From Halobacillus dabanensis (GTDB taxonomy: Bacteria > Bacillota > Bacilli > Bacillales > Halobacillaceae): a stretch of DNA of 64,000 bases. Location of the stretch: assembly GCF_900114165.1 (NCBI RefSeq), contig NZ_FOSB01000007.1, positions 1-64,000 on the forward strand, read 5' to 3'. This document shows, piece by piece, positions 1-7,171 of this stretch. The notes under the pieces were generated by a model that was not told the origin of the DNA, ran no database searches, and saw only the letters and a program-made list of their open reading frames with translations. Both the position numbers and the translations under genes were made by a program. The number at the start of each line of letters is the position of its first letter. Position 1 is the first letter of the stretch.

Positions 1-208
1 CGTAGAATTTCTTGAGGATTAGAAGCTTAACCATCATTTCAGGTTCTTTCGAAGGCCTTCCATAATAAAGAGAATAAGAATTTTTAAGGAGATTATTGAT
101 AAAGGAGAAGTCCAAATGATCTTGTATAATTCGGAGGGTGTTATCTTCCGGGATTCTGGTGTATAATTCTGTGTAGAAGCTTACTTGACTATGTTGAGTG
201 AGCATCAT
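1..208 (-). CDS. IS1182-family transposase, N-terminal part
   Basis: The reading frame runs open from an ATG at 208 to the window edge and gives 69 codons beginning MMLTQHSQVSFYTEL, followed by RIPEDNTLRII and GRPSKEPEMMVKLL. This arrangement (short leader, a D-H-L-D-F segment, then the P-S-K-x-P-x-x-M-x-K-L motif) is the standard start of IS1182-type DDE transposases, which cut and rejoin the element ends. A GGAGGTTTTT ribosome binding site precedes the start. The catalytic domain is not in the window, so whether the transposase is intact cannot be judged. Confidence 0.85.
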   Translation of the reverse strand, partial: MMLTQHSQVSFYTELYTRIPEDNTLRIIQDHLDFSFINNLLKNSYSLYYGRPSKEPEMMVKLLILKKFY

Positions 209-270
209 AAAAACCTCCAATTTGGTGTTTGTTTCTAGTCAATTCAATTCTACCAAAGTTGGAGGTTTTT
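209..270 (-). promoter_or_regulatory. Hairpin sequestering the transposase RBS
   Basis: Bases 209-226 and 252-270 form an 18-bp inverted repeat with one bulged base and a 25-nt loop. On minus-strand RNA that starts outside the element, the upstream arm pairs with the GGAGG of the transposase ribosome binding site. On the plus strand the same structure ends in a T run and resembles a terminator. Sequestration of the start site in read-in transcripts is a known way in which IS10 and IS50 avoid activation by outside promoters. Applying it here is an inference from structure only. Confidence 0.55.
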
Positions 271-292
271 TTATGCTTTTATTTCATTTTCC

Positions 293-529
293 TTATTTTA
301 GGAGGCGTTTTTCAGTGGCCTCAGTCAGTATTCCAGCCCCATCTCCTGTACTGACGTCAGCAGATTGTCCCCCACGATGCTCTAAGTTGCAAAGTATTGT
401 GATAGCATTTTCAACGATACTATGACTCTTTGTTCCGTCGATATTGGCAATCACTCCGATACCACAAGCTTCATGCTCATTTTCCGGATGATATAACCCT
501 TGCGGAACAGGATATCCGTGTTTTTGCAT
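293..529 (-). pseudogene. gltB: gltB, glutamate synthase large subunit, truncated by IS
   Basis: The frame starts at ATG 529 after an AGGGGG ribosome binding site and reads through ACGIGVIANIDG, LEHRGGQ and TGDGAGIL. This is the N-terminal glutamine amidotransferase start of the NADPH-glutamate synthase large subunit. Cys22 would be the N-terminal nucleophile after removal of the leader peptide. Similarity stops after L68-T69, and ten IS-derived codons lead to a stop at 293. The normal protein is about 1500 residues, so this copy cannot make enzyme. The rest of gltB may lie beyond the IS, to the left. Another intact copy elsewhere cannot be excluded. Confidence 0.85.
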
Positions 530-894
530 ATTTTTTCCCCCTAGCGGACTTATTCTTGTAGGTTACAGGCAAATTAGAAAAAATTCTGTCTTTTCAGTTT
601 CTTACAAGTATAGCACGAAAGACCCTAAGATTCACGCCTTTATAGCAGGCAAAGCAAGAATTTTCACTGAAATGAGACAATAGAGAACAAGCTTGAAATC
701 AAGCACAAAAAGGATGTAAGCGCAATCATCAAAGTTCGGATTTTCCTTGAATTTTTTTATTTTTATACTCTTTTTATACACTTCAGGGATAGTGATTCTA
801 CCAAATAACGTATATAAAAAACCTTTCTATGTATGAACATACACAGGAGGAATAATCGTCGTCCAATGAGAATATAGGGGATGGAGGTGTACAA
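530..894. promoter_or_regulatory. Divergent intergenic region between gltB and peptidase gene
   Basis: This 365-bp stretch has no credible gene. On the minus strand TATACT (plus-strand bases 607-612) is a good -10 candidate for gltB, about 80 bp ahead of its start; I could not identify a convincing -35 or a GltC box. A small palindrome GCTTGAAATCAAGC lies near 690-703. The AT-rich stretch 750-830 precedes the plus-strand peptidase gene and could carry its promoter. Confidence 0.35.
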
Positions 895-1950
895 ATGAAC
901 AAAACGATTCGTGAATTGGGAATAAGCATTGGATTTACACCCACAGGAAGATGGAATAAAATTACAGATGTTCCTGGAGTAAGTGTAGGACATTACACGC
1001 TTAATAATCGGGATATACAAACAGGAGTCACAGCCATCCTCCCCCACCAGGGGAATGTATTTCAAGAAAAATTAATTGCTTCTTCCCATATCATCAATGG
1101 TTTCGGGAAAACAGCTGGAACCATTCAAATGAAGGAATTGGGTATGTTAGAGACACCGATTGTCCTGACAAACACATTGAGTATAGGAGCTGCCTTCGAT
1201 GCCTTGGTTGATTACTCGTTAGAAAAAAACTCCACTATCGGGAGGACGACAGGCACCGTGAACCCTATTATTGGCGAGTGTAACGATATGTATTTGAATG
1301 ACATTCGCAAACAGGCCGTACAAAAAGAACATGTCTCCTACGCATTGGAAAATACCGAAATAGATTTTGAGGAGGGTGCTGTCGGTGCTGGAAGAGGAAT
1401 GCTTTGTTACTCATTAAAAGGCGGGATTGGCTCCTCTTCCAGAGTTATTAAGCTTTCTCATGGCGATTATAGTATCGGTGTCCTTACGTTGACGAACTTC
1501 GGGAAGTTAAGTGATTTGCGTGTGGATGGTATACCAATCGGGAGAAAATTGAGAGACCATATAGCTCTTGAAGAGAAGGAAAAAGACAGAGGGTCTGTAA
1601 TGATTATCGTAGCTACCGATCTCCCTGTGTCCGACCGTCAACTGAACAGGATATTAAAACGGTCCGTGACAGGTTTATCAAGGACGGGATCTATCATTGG
1701 AAATGGAAGTGGGGAGATTGTCCTCGGATTTTCTACAGCAACCAGGATCCCTCATGAACAAGCGCCCTCTCCCCTTTCCATACCGGCAATTCATGAAGAG
1801 GAGATAGATGTAGCTTTTCGTGCGGTCGGAGAAGCAACTGAAGAAGCTGTCATCGAATCACTTCTTCAAGCTGAACCAGTAACTGGAAGAGATGGGCACA
1901 CGCGCCCCACATTGACGGAACTACTTCAAAAGTACAAACAGATACTCTAG
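895..1950 (+). CDS. P1-family aminopeptidase (DmpA/BapA type)
   Basis: A 351-residue protein of peptidase family P1, whose members (L-aminopeptidase/D-esterase DmpA, beta-peptidyl aminopeptidase BapA) cleave themselves into two chains and expose an N-terminal nucleophile. The N-terminal ITDVPGVSVGHYTL, the central GAVGAGRGM and GGIGSSSRV, and a Gly233-Ser234 pair in DRGSVMIIVATDLP match the family. The Gly-Ser bond is the expected autoprocessing site, with Ser234 as nucleophile. It starts at ATG 895 after GGAGGTG. No signal peptide is visible, so a cytoplasmic role in peptide turnover is likely. It is monocistronic, bounded by the interrupted gltB and a terminator. The substrate cannot be predicted. 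Confidence 0.85.
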   Translation: MNKTIRELGISIGFTPTGRWNKITDVPGVSVGHYTLNNRDIQTGVTAILPHQGNVFQEKLIASSHIINGFGKTAGTIQMKELGMLETPIVLTNTLSIGAAFDALVDYSLEKNSTIGRTTGTVNPIIGECNDMYLNDIRKQAVQKEHVSYALENTEIDFEEGAVGAGRGMLCYSLKGGIGSSSRVIKLSHGDYSIGVLTLTNFGKLSDLRVDGIPIGRKLRDHIALEEKEKDRGSVMIIVATDLPVSDRQLNRILKRSVTGLSRTGSIIGNGSGEIVLGFSTATRIPHEQAPSPLSIPAIHEEEIDVAFRAVGEATEEAVIESLLQAEPVTGRDGHTRPTLTELLQKYKQIL

Positions 1951-1997
1951 ATTCCTATCCCTGCCTGCTAATAGAAGTGATCTAATTTTATAACCAT

Positions 1998-2034
1998 AAA
2001 ACAAGCGCCTTTCTTATTTAAAGACGCTTGTTTT
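1998..2034. terminator. Bidirectional terminator between convergent genes
   Basis: AAAACAAGCG (1998-2007) pairs perfectly with CGCTTGTTTT (2025-2034). A and T tracts on the two sides let it serve the peptidase gene on the plus strand and the yihY-like gene on the minus strand. Confidence 0.8.
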
Positions 2035-2037
2035 AGG

Positions 2038-2862
2038 TTAAGCTGCTTGGGTTTCCCCACGGTCTTTTCGACGATGGTAAATGACATTGATTTCAGCACC
2101 GATCATCAAAATGATCCCTGTCAGGAAGAACCATAGCATCAAGATGATAATCCCTCCGAGACTTCCATATGTCGCTGAAAAGTTCCCGAAATTACTTACA
2201 TAAAAAGAGAAAGCCAGGGAGATGAGTTGCCAAAGGACTGCTGTCAATATCGCTCCTGGCAAGATATGCTTAAATGGAATATTTTTGTTCGGGGCAAAGT
2301 GATAGAGTGCCATCAAAACCGCTCCGATGACCGCAATACTTATGATCCATCGCAAGACATTTAATAGAATAGCCGTTTGTGAAGGAATATTGATCATATC
2401 TATCAACACTTGACCAAACACAGGCAATACTAATGCCACGATAATCGCAAGAATCATCCCTACTGTAAGTGCAATAGACATGAGGCGCACCTTTATAAAG
2501 GAACGTGTCTCTTCTACATTGTAGGCCTGATTAGCTGATTGTATGAAAGCATTGATCCCATTAGATGCCGACCACAGAGTACCAAGGATACCCACAGTCA
2601 AAAGACCGCCACTCGGTCTTTCTACAACAGCAATGATATTCTCACGAAATACTTCAGCCGTATCACTCGGCAGGACATTCCCCATAGCCTGGATGGCCGT
2701 CTCAGAATCAATATTCAAATAGGGGAGAATCGATAATATTAAAATTAATAAAGGAACAATGGATAGCAAGTAGTAATAGGCTTGTGCTGCGCCCAGTAGA
2801 GGGATGTTATCTTTTTGAAATTCAGCAATCAAAGCTTTTGTATACGAGATTAATTTCTTCAC
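2038..2862 (-). CDS. YihY/BrkB-family inner membrane protein
   Basis: A 274-residue integral membrane protein of the YihY/UPF0761 (virulence factor BrkB) family. The N-terminal LLGAAQAYYYLLSIVPLL, SASNGINAFIQSANQAYNV and C-terminal GSLGGIIILMLWFFLTGIILMIGAEINVIYH are typical of the family. About six hydrophobic segments are visible. It starts at GTG 2862 after a strong GAGGAGG. The old label ribonuclease BN for this family was a misassignment, so no enzymatic role is claimed; the biochemical function is unknown. It lies downstream of rpoN in the same direction with a 59-bp gap and could be cotranscribed. Confidence 0.85.
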   Translation of the reverse strand: MKKLISYTKALIAEFQKDNIPLLGAAQAYYYLLSIVPLLILILSILPYLNIDSETAIQAMGNVLPSDTAEVFRENIIAVVERPSGGLLTVGILGTLWSASNGINAFIQSANQAYNVEETRSFIKVRLMSIALTVGMILAIIVALVLPVFGQVLIDMINIPSQTAILLNVLRWIISIAVIGAVLMALYHFAPNKNIPFKHILPGAILTAVLWQLISLAFSFYVSNFGNFSATYGSLGGIIILMLWFFLTGIILMIGAEINVIYHRRKDRGETQAA

Positions 2863-2921
2863 TGGTTATTCCTCCTCATCCTTCATCTACTTGACTATCC
2901 CCTTTTTTTCTTAAAGTTAAT

Positions 2922-4241
2922 CTATGAATGTAGAAGCCCTGATAGGACCACATTATCTCGAGCTGCTGCTTTCCGTTTGGAGGAGGAAGGAAGATTCAGA
3001 GATTCTCTATATTTTGCAATCGTCCGACGCGAAATTTTGACGTTATATTTGGCATGCAGTTCGCTGGAAATTTTTTGATCGGATAAAGCTTTTAAAGGAT
3101 TTTCTTCATAAATCAATGTCTTAATCCATTCTTTGATATGCTGGGAAGAATACTCCGCTCCCTGACTTGTTTTATAACCGGTGATAAAAAAACTCTTCAT
3201 TTCGATAATTCCATCCGGGGTTTGTATGACCTTATTCGCTACGGCTCTACTAACCGTAGACTCATGTAAACCAATAGTTTCTGCGATATCTTTCAATGTT
3301 AGCGGTTTTAGTGAGCCCCCATTTAAAAACCTTTTCTGATGCTTGATAATTGCTTCTGCCACTAGGAGCACTGTTTTTCTCCGCTGTTCAATACATTGAA
3401 AAAGCCATCGTGCTCTCTTATAGCAGCCATCTAAATATTCGTAGGCTTCCTGCCCTTGTTCATACATCTTCAAAAGTGGTTCATCCCATTTAATTTGTTT
3501 TGAAATAGACAAAGGATCATGGAGCAAATACCCACCTTCCCCTTTTTCTAAAATCAAATCAGGCATGACCGGCAAGACATCAGTATCATCTGTTGAGAGT
3601 AAAGGGCGAGGTTCTAATGTCTTTATAAGATTGAAAGCATCTTCTACTCGATTATCTTCCACTTCTAGTGCTTGAGCCACTTTTCCGAAATTCCCCTCAG
3701 CCAATTCCTCTAAATGGTAAGAAACAAGTATCCCTAGCAGACTGGAGTCAGGGTATTGCCCTTCAATTTGCAACATAAGAAACTCCTTGAAGTCATAACA
3801 CCCTACACCAAAGGGTTCAAACTGAAGCAGGAGCCGTCTTGCGTGAGTGACTTTGGATACTGGAACTCCTAATTGATCAGCCGCTTCTTCCTCCGATATC
3901 TTACAGAAGCCTCGTCCGTCCAAGTTACCAATCAAAAATAATAAAACTTCCTTTAAAGAAGGGGAAATTTTAAGATAGCCAGCTTGCTCAACTAAGCTAT
4001 CCCTCCACCCCTTATGTTCATGAGCAATTTTGTCGATCTGATCCTGATAAGCTTCCCTATTCCCGCGAAAGGTTGGGAAGTTACCGGGTGAATCTAACGT
4101 CAGGATAGGGTTTTCGTTCACTTCACGCTGTACACGGTTCCAAAGGTCAGCGGAGGACCATTGCAGCATGGTTATGGCTTGACGCATCTCCGCTGTCATC
4201 AACAATCCGGTCGTCTGCTTTTGACTCAACTCAAGCTTCAT
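2922..4241 (-). CDS. rpoN: RNA polymerase sigma-54 factor
   Basis: A 439-residue sigma-54 (SigL/RpoN) that directs RNA polymerase to -24/-12 promoters and needs AAA+ enhancer-binding activators. The N-terminal Q-rich activator-interaction region (QKQTTGLLMTAEMRQAITMLQ), the core-binding middle, a helix-turn-helix (IAETIGLHESTVSRAV) and the C-terminal RpoN box (SRRTIAKYRE) are all present. The frame stays open upstream to 4373, but ATG 4241 sits after AGAGGTGTGTAC and begins exactly at region I, so I chose it. In Bacillus this factor serves amino-acid and fructan catabolic genes with PTS-domain activators. No activator gene is adjacent. Confidence 0.93.
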   Translation of the reverse strand: MKLELSQKQTTGLLMTAEMRQAITMLQWSSADLWNRVQREVNENPILTLDSPGNFPTFRGNREAYQDQIDKIAHEHKGWRDSLVEQAGYLKISPSLKEVLLFLIGNLDGRGFCKISEEEAADQLGVPVSKVTHARRLLLQFEPFGVGCYDFKEFLMLQIEGQYPDSSLLGILVSYHLEELAEGNFGKVAQALEVEDNRVEDAFNLIKTLEPRPLLSTDDTDVLPVMPDLILEKGEGGYLLHDPLSISKQIKWDEPLLKMYEQGQEAYEYLDGCYKRARWLFQCIEQRRKTVLLVAEAIIKHQKRFLNGGSLKPLTLKDIAETIGLHESTVSRAVANKVIQTPDGIIEMKSFFITGYKTSQGAEYSSQHIKEWIKTLIYEENPLKALSDQKISSELHAKYNVKISRRTIAKYRESLNLPSSSKRKAAARDNVVLSGLLHS

Positions 4242-4394
4242 GTACACACCTCTTTTGTTAGCGCTTTCATTGTAGTTTAACAGTATATATCTATTACTAA
4301 TGATGGCTGAGTCAGACCAAAATTTCAACAATCGCTTCATTTTCTCGCCAAAATAGACTTTATTCAAGTACATGGCAGTATTCTGGGGGACTTG

Positions 4395-4698
4395 ATTTCG
4401 AGACTTTTGTGTAAGTGGGTGGGGCTGCTAGACTCCCGTGGAAGAAGGAAGTAGGCGAGATCCCGTAGTGGGATAGGCCGCCCGAGGAAGCTCGCCAGTT
4501 CCCCACAGGAAAGTGTTCAAATGCGGAATCGTCCTGGTAGACACGACTGACATAAGCAGAATATCAACGGAATGTGCTTTTTCATTCCGTTGATATTCTG
4601 CTTATGACGCGAGTGTCTGGAGGATGGAGCTAGACGAGTAGCTTCCCAATCACCCCTGACGTCCAACACGGCAACGAATCCCGGAAACGTCTCGAAAT
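4395..4698. repeat. MITE-like repeat with terminal inverted repeats
   Basis: The ends ATTTCGAGAC (4395-4404) and GTCTCGAAAT (4689-4698) are a perfect 10-bp inverted pair bounding about 300 bp without a gene. Inside lies a perfect 24-bp stem (4551-4574 with 4583-4606, 8-nt loop), extended outward by AGACAC/GTGTCT. The left half (CTCCCGTGGAAG...GGAAGTAGGCGAG) resembles intergenic repeats I have seen in Bacillaceae genomes; that resemblance is from memory. The element sits between divergently placed rpoN and the end of the glycogen operon. It could be a nonautonomous mobile element or a structured RNA. Confidence 0.6.
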
Positions 4699-4754
4699 TG
4701 ATTCTTCAAGAATAGGGAGCTTTTGTGGAGGAGGGATAAGGCGAGGATAAGCAT

Positions 4755-4805
4755 AAAAACAGCCCTACTAACTCTTCTGTAAAAAGAAAAAGTAAGGCTG
4801 TTTTT
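4755..4805 (-). terminator. Terminator at the end of the glycogen operon
   Basis: AAAAACAGCC (4755-4764) pairs with GGCTGTTTTT (4796-4805), with a further TACT/AGTA pairing inside. On the minus strand it ends in a T run 40 bp after the stop of the PH-domain gene, so it should end the glgBCDAP transcript. Confidence 0.75.
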
Positions 4806-4820
4806 GAATTGGGAAAATAT

Positions 4821-4836
4821 TGTTCCACGTGGAACA
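4821..4836. other. parS-type site (ParB/Spo0J binding)
   Basis: TGTTCCACGTGGAACA is a perfect 16-bp palindrome, extended to 20 bp at 4819-4838 (AT flanks). It matches the conserved chromosomal parS core, GTTNCACGTGNAAC, that nucleates Spo0J/ParB. It lies between a terminator and the 3' end of a gene, free of coding constraint. In Bacillus most parS sites cluster around oriC, so this may mean the window is in the origin-proximal part of the chromosome. The assignment rests on the motif alone. Confidence 0.8.
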
Positions 4837-4843
4837 ATGGTAT

Positions 4844-5218
4844 TTATAAAACATAGGTGGCGAGGGTTTGTTGTACTTCCTCGATCGGACTATCCTTTTT
4901 AAATAGCTTTCCGATCGGTTCATCTGATCCCGACAACCAGATTTTCAGCTCGGAATCGAGATCGAAGCTGCCGGCTGTCTCGACACTGAAGTGGGTGATA
5001 CTTTTATATGGAATGGAATGATATTCTACTTTCTTGCCGGTCATGCCTTGCTTATCGACGAGGAGTAGTCGACGATCTGTAAAGAGAAAGGAATCACGTA
5101 ACACTTTATAACCGCTTTGAATTTGTTCACCTTCAATGAGGATGCCGGCTAGTTCTTTCTCAAGCTTTTCCACATCCACTTCACTGGCGTTTCCCATTAG
5201 ACCATCTAAAAATCCCAT
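4844..5218 (-). CDS. Small bacterial PH-domain protein (YvbH/YozO-like)
   Basis: A 124-residue soluble protein with the bacterial pleckstrin-homology fold of the bPH_1 type: GEQIQSGYKVLRDSFLFTDRRLLLVDKQG, then SIPYKSITHFSVETAGSFDLDSELKIWL. It starts at ATG 5218 after GGAGGAATCGAA. It follows the GH13 gene by 11 bp and precedes the operon terminator, so it is the last gene of the glycogen operon. Members of this family occur in many Bacillaceae without a known role. A link to glycogen metabolism is suggested only by position. Confidence 0.75.
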   Translation of the reverse strand: MGFLDGLMGNASEVDVEKLEKELAGILIEGEQIQSGYKVLRDSFLFTDRRLLLVDKQGMTGKKVEYHSIPYKSITHFSVETAGSFDLDSELKIWLSGSDEPIGKLFKKDSPIEEVQQTLATYVL

Positions 5219-5229
5219 TTCGATTCCTC

Positions 5230-7149
5230 CTATTTCATTAGTCGTAACAGCATCGCTTCACATGGTTCCAGCTCTACCGTAAGTACCTTATTTTTTGAAT
5301 GGAAGATCCTTTTTTTATTCTCAAGGCTTTGCCATTTACCTTTTTGAGTAGGTAATTTGACTTCTCTTTTTTTCCCATGGTTCCTATTGAACAAGTATAG
5401 CAATCGTTCATCAGATGCCTCTTCCCCAAAATGATCCAGGCCATTTTCTGTCCAACGCTCAAAGCCGAATACATCTTCATCAAGCGCGAACGATTTCCAA
5501 TGGCCGGTTCGGAGTGCCACATGTTCTCTACGCCACCGACCGATCTTACGGTACCAATCCAACAGTTCTTTATTTTCTCTTCCCCATGGGTATGGCTTGC
5601 GGTTATCTGGGTCTGCACCCCCAATAACCCCTGCTTCATCTCCATAATAGAGAGATGGGACTCCGGGTATAGCATAAAGCCATAAACTAAGCGATTTTAG
5701 TTGCCTTATTATGAGAGACTCTGCTTCTTCCGATGGGTACTCTTCTGGGAGATATCCATGCAACATTGTCTTAATTCTTTCCACATCGTGGCTTGAGAGC
5801 ATATTCATTACCGCATAGAAGTATTGCTTCGGGTAATGTTCCCCCAATGTCATCAACCGCCGATGGACAGTACGGGCGTCCATTTCACCTTTCATAAATT
5901 CCAGCATGATTCTACGAAGCGGATAGTTCATCACCGAGTCCAGCACACCACCAAGGAAATAGTCCCTCCGTTTCCCATAGGCCGTTTTATTGGAAGCATC
6001 TTCCCACACTTCTCCGAGCAACACACTAGATTCATCTTCCTGTTTCAATTGACGATAAATTTGACTGACCAAATCATCGGTTAGTTCGTCTACAACGTCC
6101 AGGCGCCAATGCTTCATCCCCGACTTCTGCCATGTTTTGATGACACTGTCTTCATCATGGACGAGAAAATTTTGATAGTCCTCGTTCTCTTTATTTATCG
6201 TAGGCAATGTCCCTACTCCCCACCAGGCATCATACTCATCCGGATAGCGATGGAACGTGTACCAGCTATAATACTCTGAGTTTTTGGATTGATAGGCACC
6301 GAGAGAATCATACTTTCCTTCTCTATTAAAATAAATGCTATTGCTACCCGTGTGACTGAACACCCCATCCAGCATAATTTCAATACCACGGTCTGCTGCC
6401 TTTTCTATCAAGTTCTCTAAATCTTCCTTTGTTCCGAGCAAAGGATCAACTTTATGGTAATCACCAGTATCATAACGGTGGTTACTCTCTGCTTCGAAAA
6501 TAGGATTCAAGTAAATGACGGTGACACCTAGAGACCCAATGTAATCAAGCTTTTCTGTAATCCCTTGCAGGTTTCCACCAAAAAAATCCCAGCGGATGAC
6601 TTCGCCTCGTTCGTTACGAATATAAACAGGATCATTTTCCCAATGAGCATGAACCAGACTCGTTTCTGGAGCTTTATCCAGTTCCAATTCACCGGCGGCA
6701 TAAAAACGGTCAGGGAAGATGTGGTACATGGTGGCATTTTTCCACCAGGAAGGTGTTTCGTAATCAGGGTCATACACGGTGATTTGCCAGGATGGCGGAA
6801 TATGATCATACATGTGCCCTTCTCCACTTTCATCGCTCTTTTCCCTACCGTAGTAAACGGTACGATCATCGAGGATGATTTCGAAAAAATACCAAATTAA
6901 TTGAGGTGTCTGGGGCATCGTGAGTGTCACTTCATAAGAGGTCTGTTGATGTTCCTGACTAAAAAGGTCCATTTCCTTCGTTTTTTCATCATCTGTACGG
7001 TCCAAAATGTAATGCAGGATGACGTGGGACACACGGTACCGATCATTGATATCAATCCTGAGATTAACAGGAGAACCCTTCGGCGCTGCACCGAAAGGCT
7101 CTCGATAAGATGCTTCAAAACTGTTGTGATATATATCCTTTTGTCTCAC
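5230..7149 (-). CDS. GH13 alpha-glucan hydrolase (neopullulanase-like)
   Basis: A 639-residue alpha-amylase superfamily enzyme with an N-terminal beta-sandwich (about residues 1-125) as in neopullulanases and cyclomaltodextrinases, then the (beta/alpha)8 barrel. The conserved regions are DGVFSHTG (near 261), WRLDVVDEL with nucleophile Asp351, LLGEVWED with acid/base Glu380, and SSHDVERI. No signal peptide is seen, so it acts inside the cell. It starts at GTG 7149 after GAGGAGG, 22 bp behind glgP. In this position it probably removes branches or hydrolyses the limit dextrins and maltodextrins that phosphorylase leaves. Exact specificity (alpha-1,6, alpha-1,4 or both) cannot be read from the sequence. 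Confidence 0.85.
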   Translation of the reverse strand: MRQKDIYHNSFEASYREPFGAAPKGSPVNLRIDINDRYRVSHVILHYILDRTDDEKTKEMDLFSQEHQQTSYEVTLTMPQTPQLIWYFFEIILDDRTVYYGREKSDESGEGHMYDHIPPSWQITVYDPDYETPSWWKNATMYHIFPDRFYAAGELELDKAPETSLVHAHWENDPVYIRNERGEVIRWDFFGGNLQGITEKLDYIGSLGVTVIYLNPIFEAESNHRYDTGDYHKVDPLLGTKEDLENLIEKAADRGIEIMLDGVFSHTGSNSIYFNREGKYDSLGAYQSKNSEYYSWYTFHRYPDEYDAWWGVGTLPTINKENEDYQNFLVHDEDSVIKTWQKSGMKHWRLDVVDELTDDLVSQIYRQLKQEDESSVLLGEVWEDASNKTAYGKRRDYFLGGVLDSVMNYPLRRIMLEFMKGEMDARTVHRRLMTLGEHYPKQYFYAVMNMLSSHDVERIKTMLHGYLPEEYPSEEAESLIIRQLKSLSLWLYAIPGVPSLYYGDEAGVIGGADPDNRKPYPWGRENKELLDWYRKIGRWRREHVALRTGHWKSFALDEDVFGFERWTENGLDHFGEEASDERLLYLFNRNHGKKREVKLPTQKGKWQSLENKKRIFHSKNKVLTVELEPCEAMLLRLMK

Positions 7150-7171
7150 AAATCCGTCCTCCTCAAATCCC

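Larger units (their letters stand above)
1..322 (-). mobile_element. IS1182-type insertion sequence, one end only
   Basis: This is the promoter-proximal end of an insertion sequence whose body lies to the left of the window. It holds the transposase N-terminus (1-208), a hairpin over the transposase ribosome binding site (209-270), and an outer end near 307-322 that reads GAGGCCACTGAAAAAC on the minus strand. The similarity of the neighbouring gltB reading frame stops exactly at this point, around base 323, so I place the element boundary there. The other end and any target-site duplication are outside the window, so the boundary is an inference. Confidence 0.75.

Noticed and set aside
4242-4373. 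N-terminal extension of RpoN
   Set aside because: The upstream frame is open, but the 44 extra residues are unlike sigma-54 and ATG 4241 has a good ribosome binding site.
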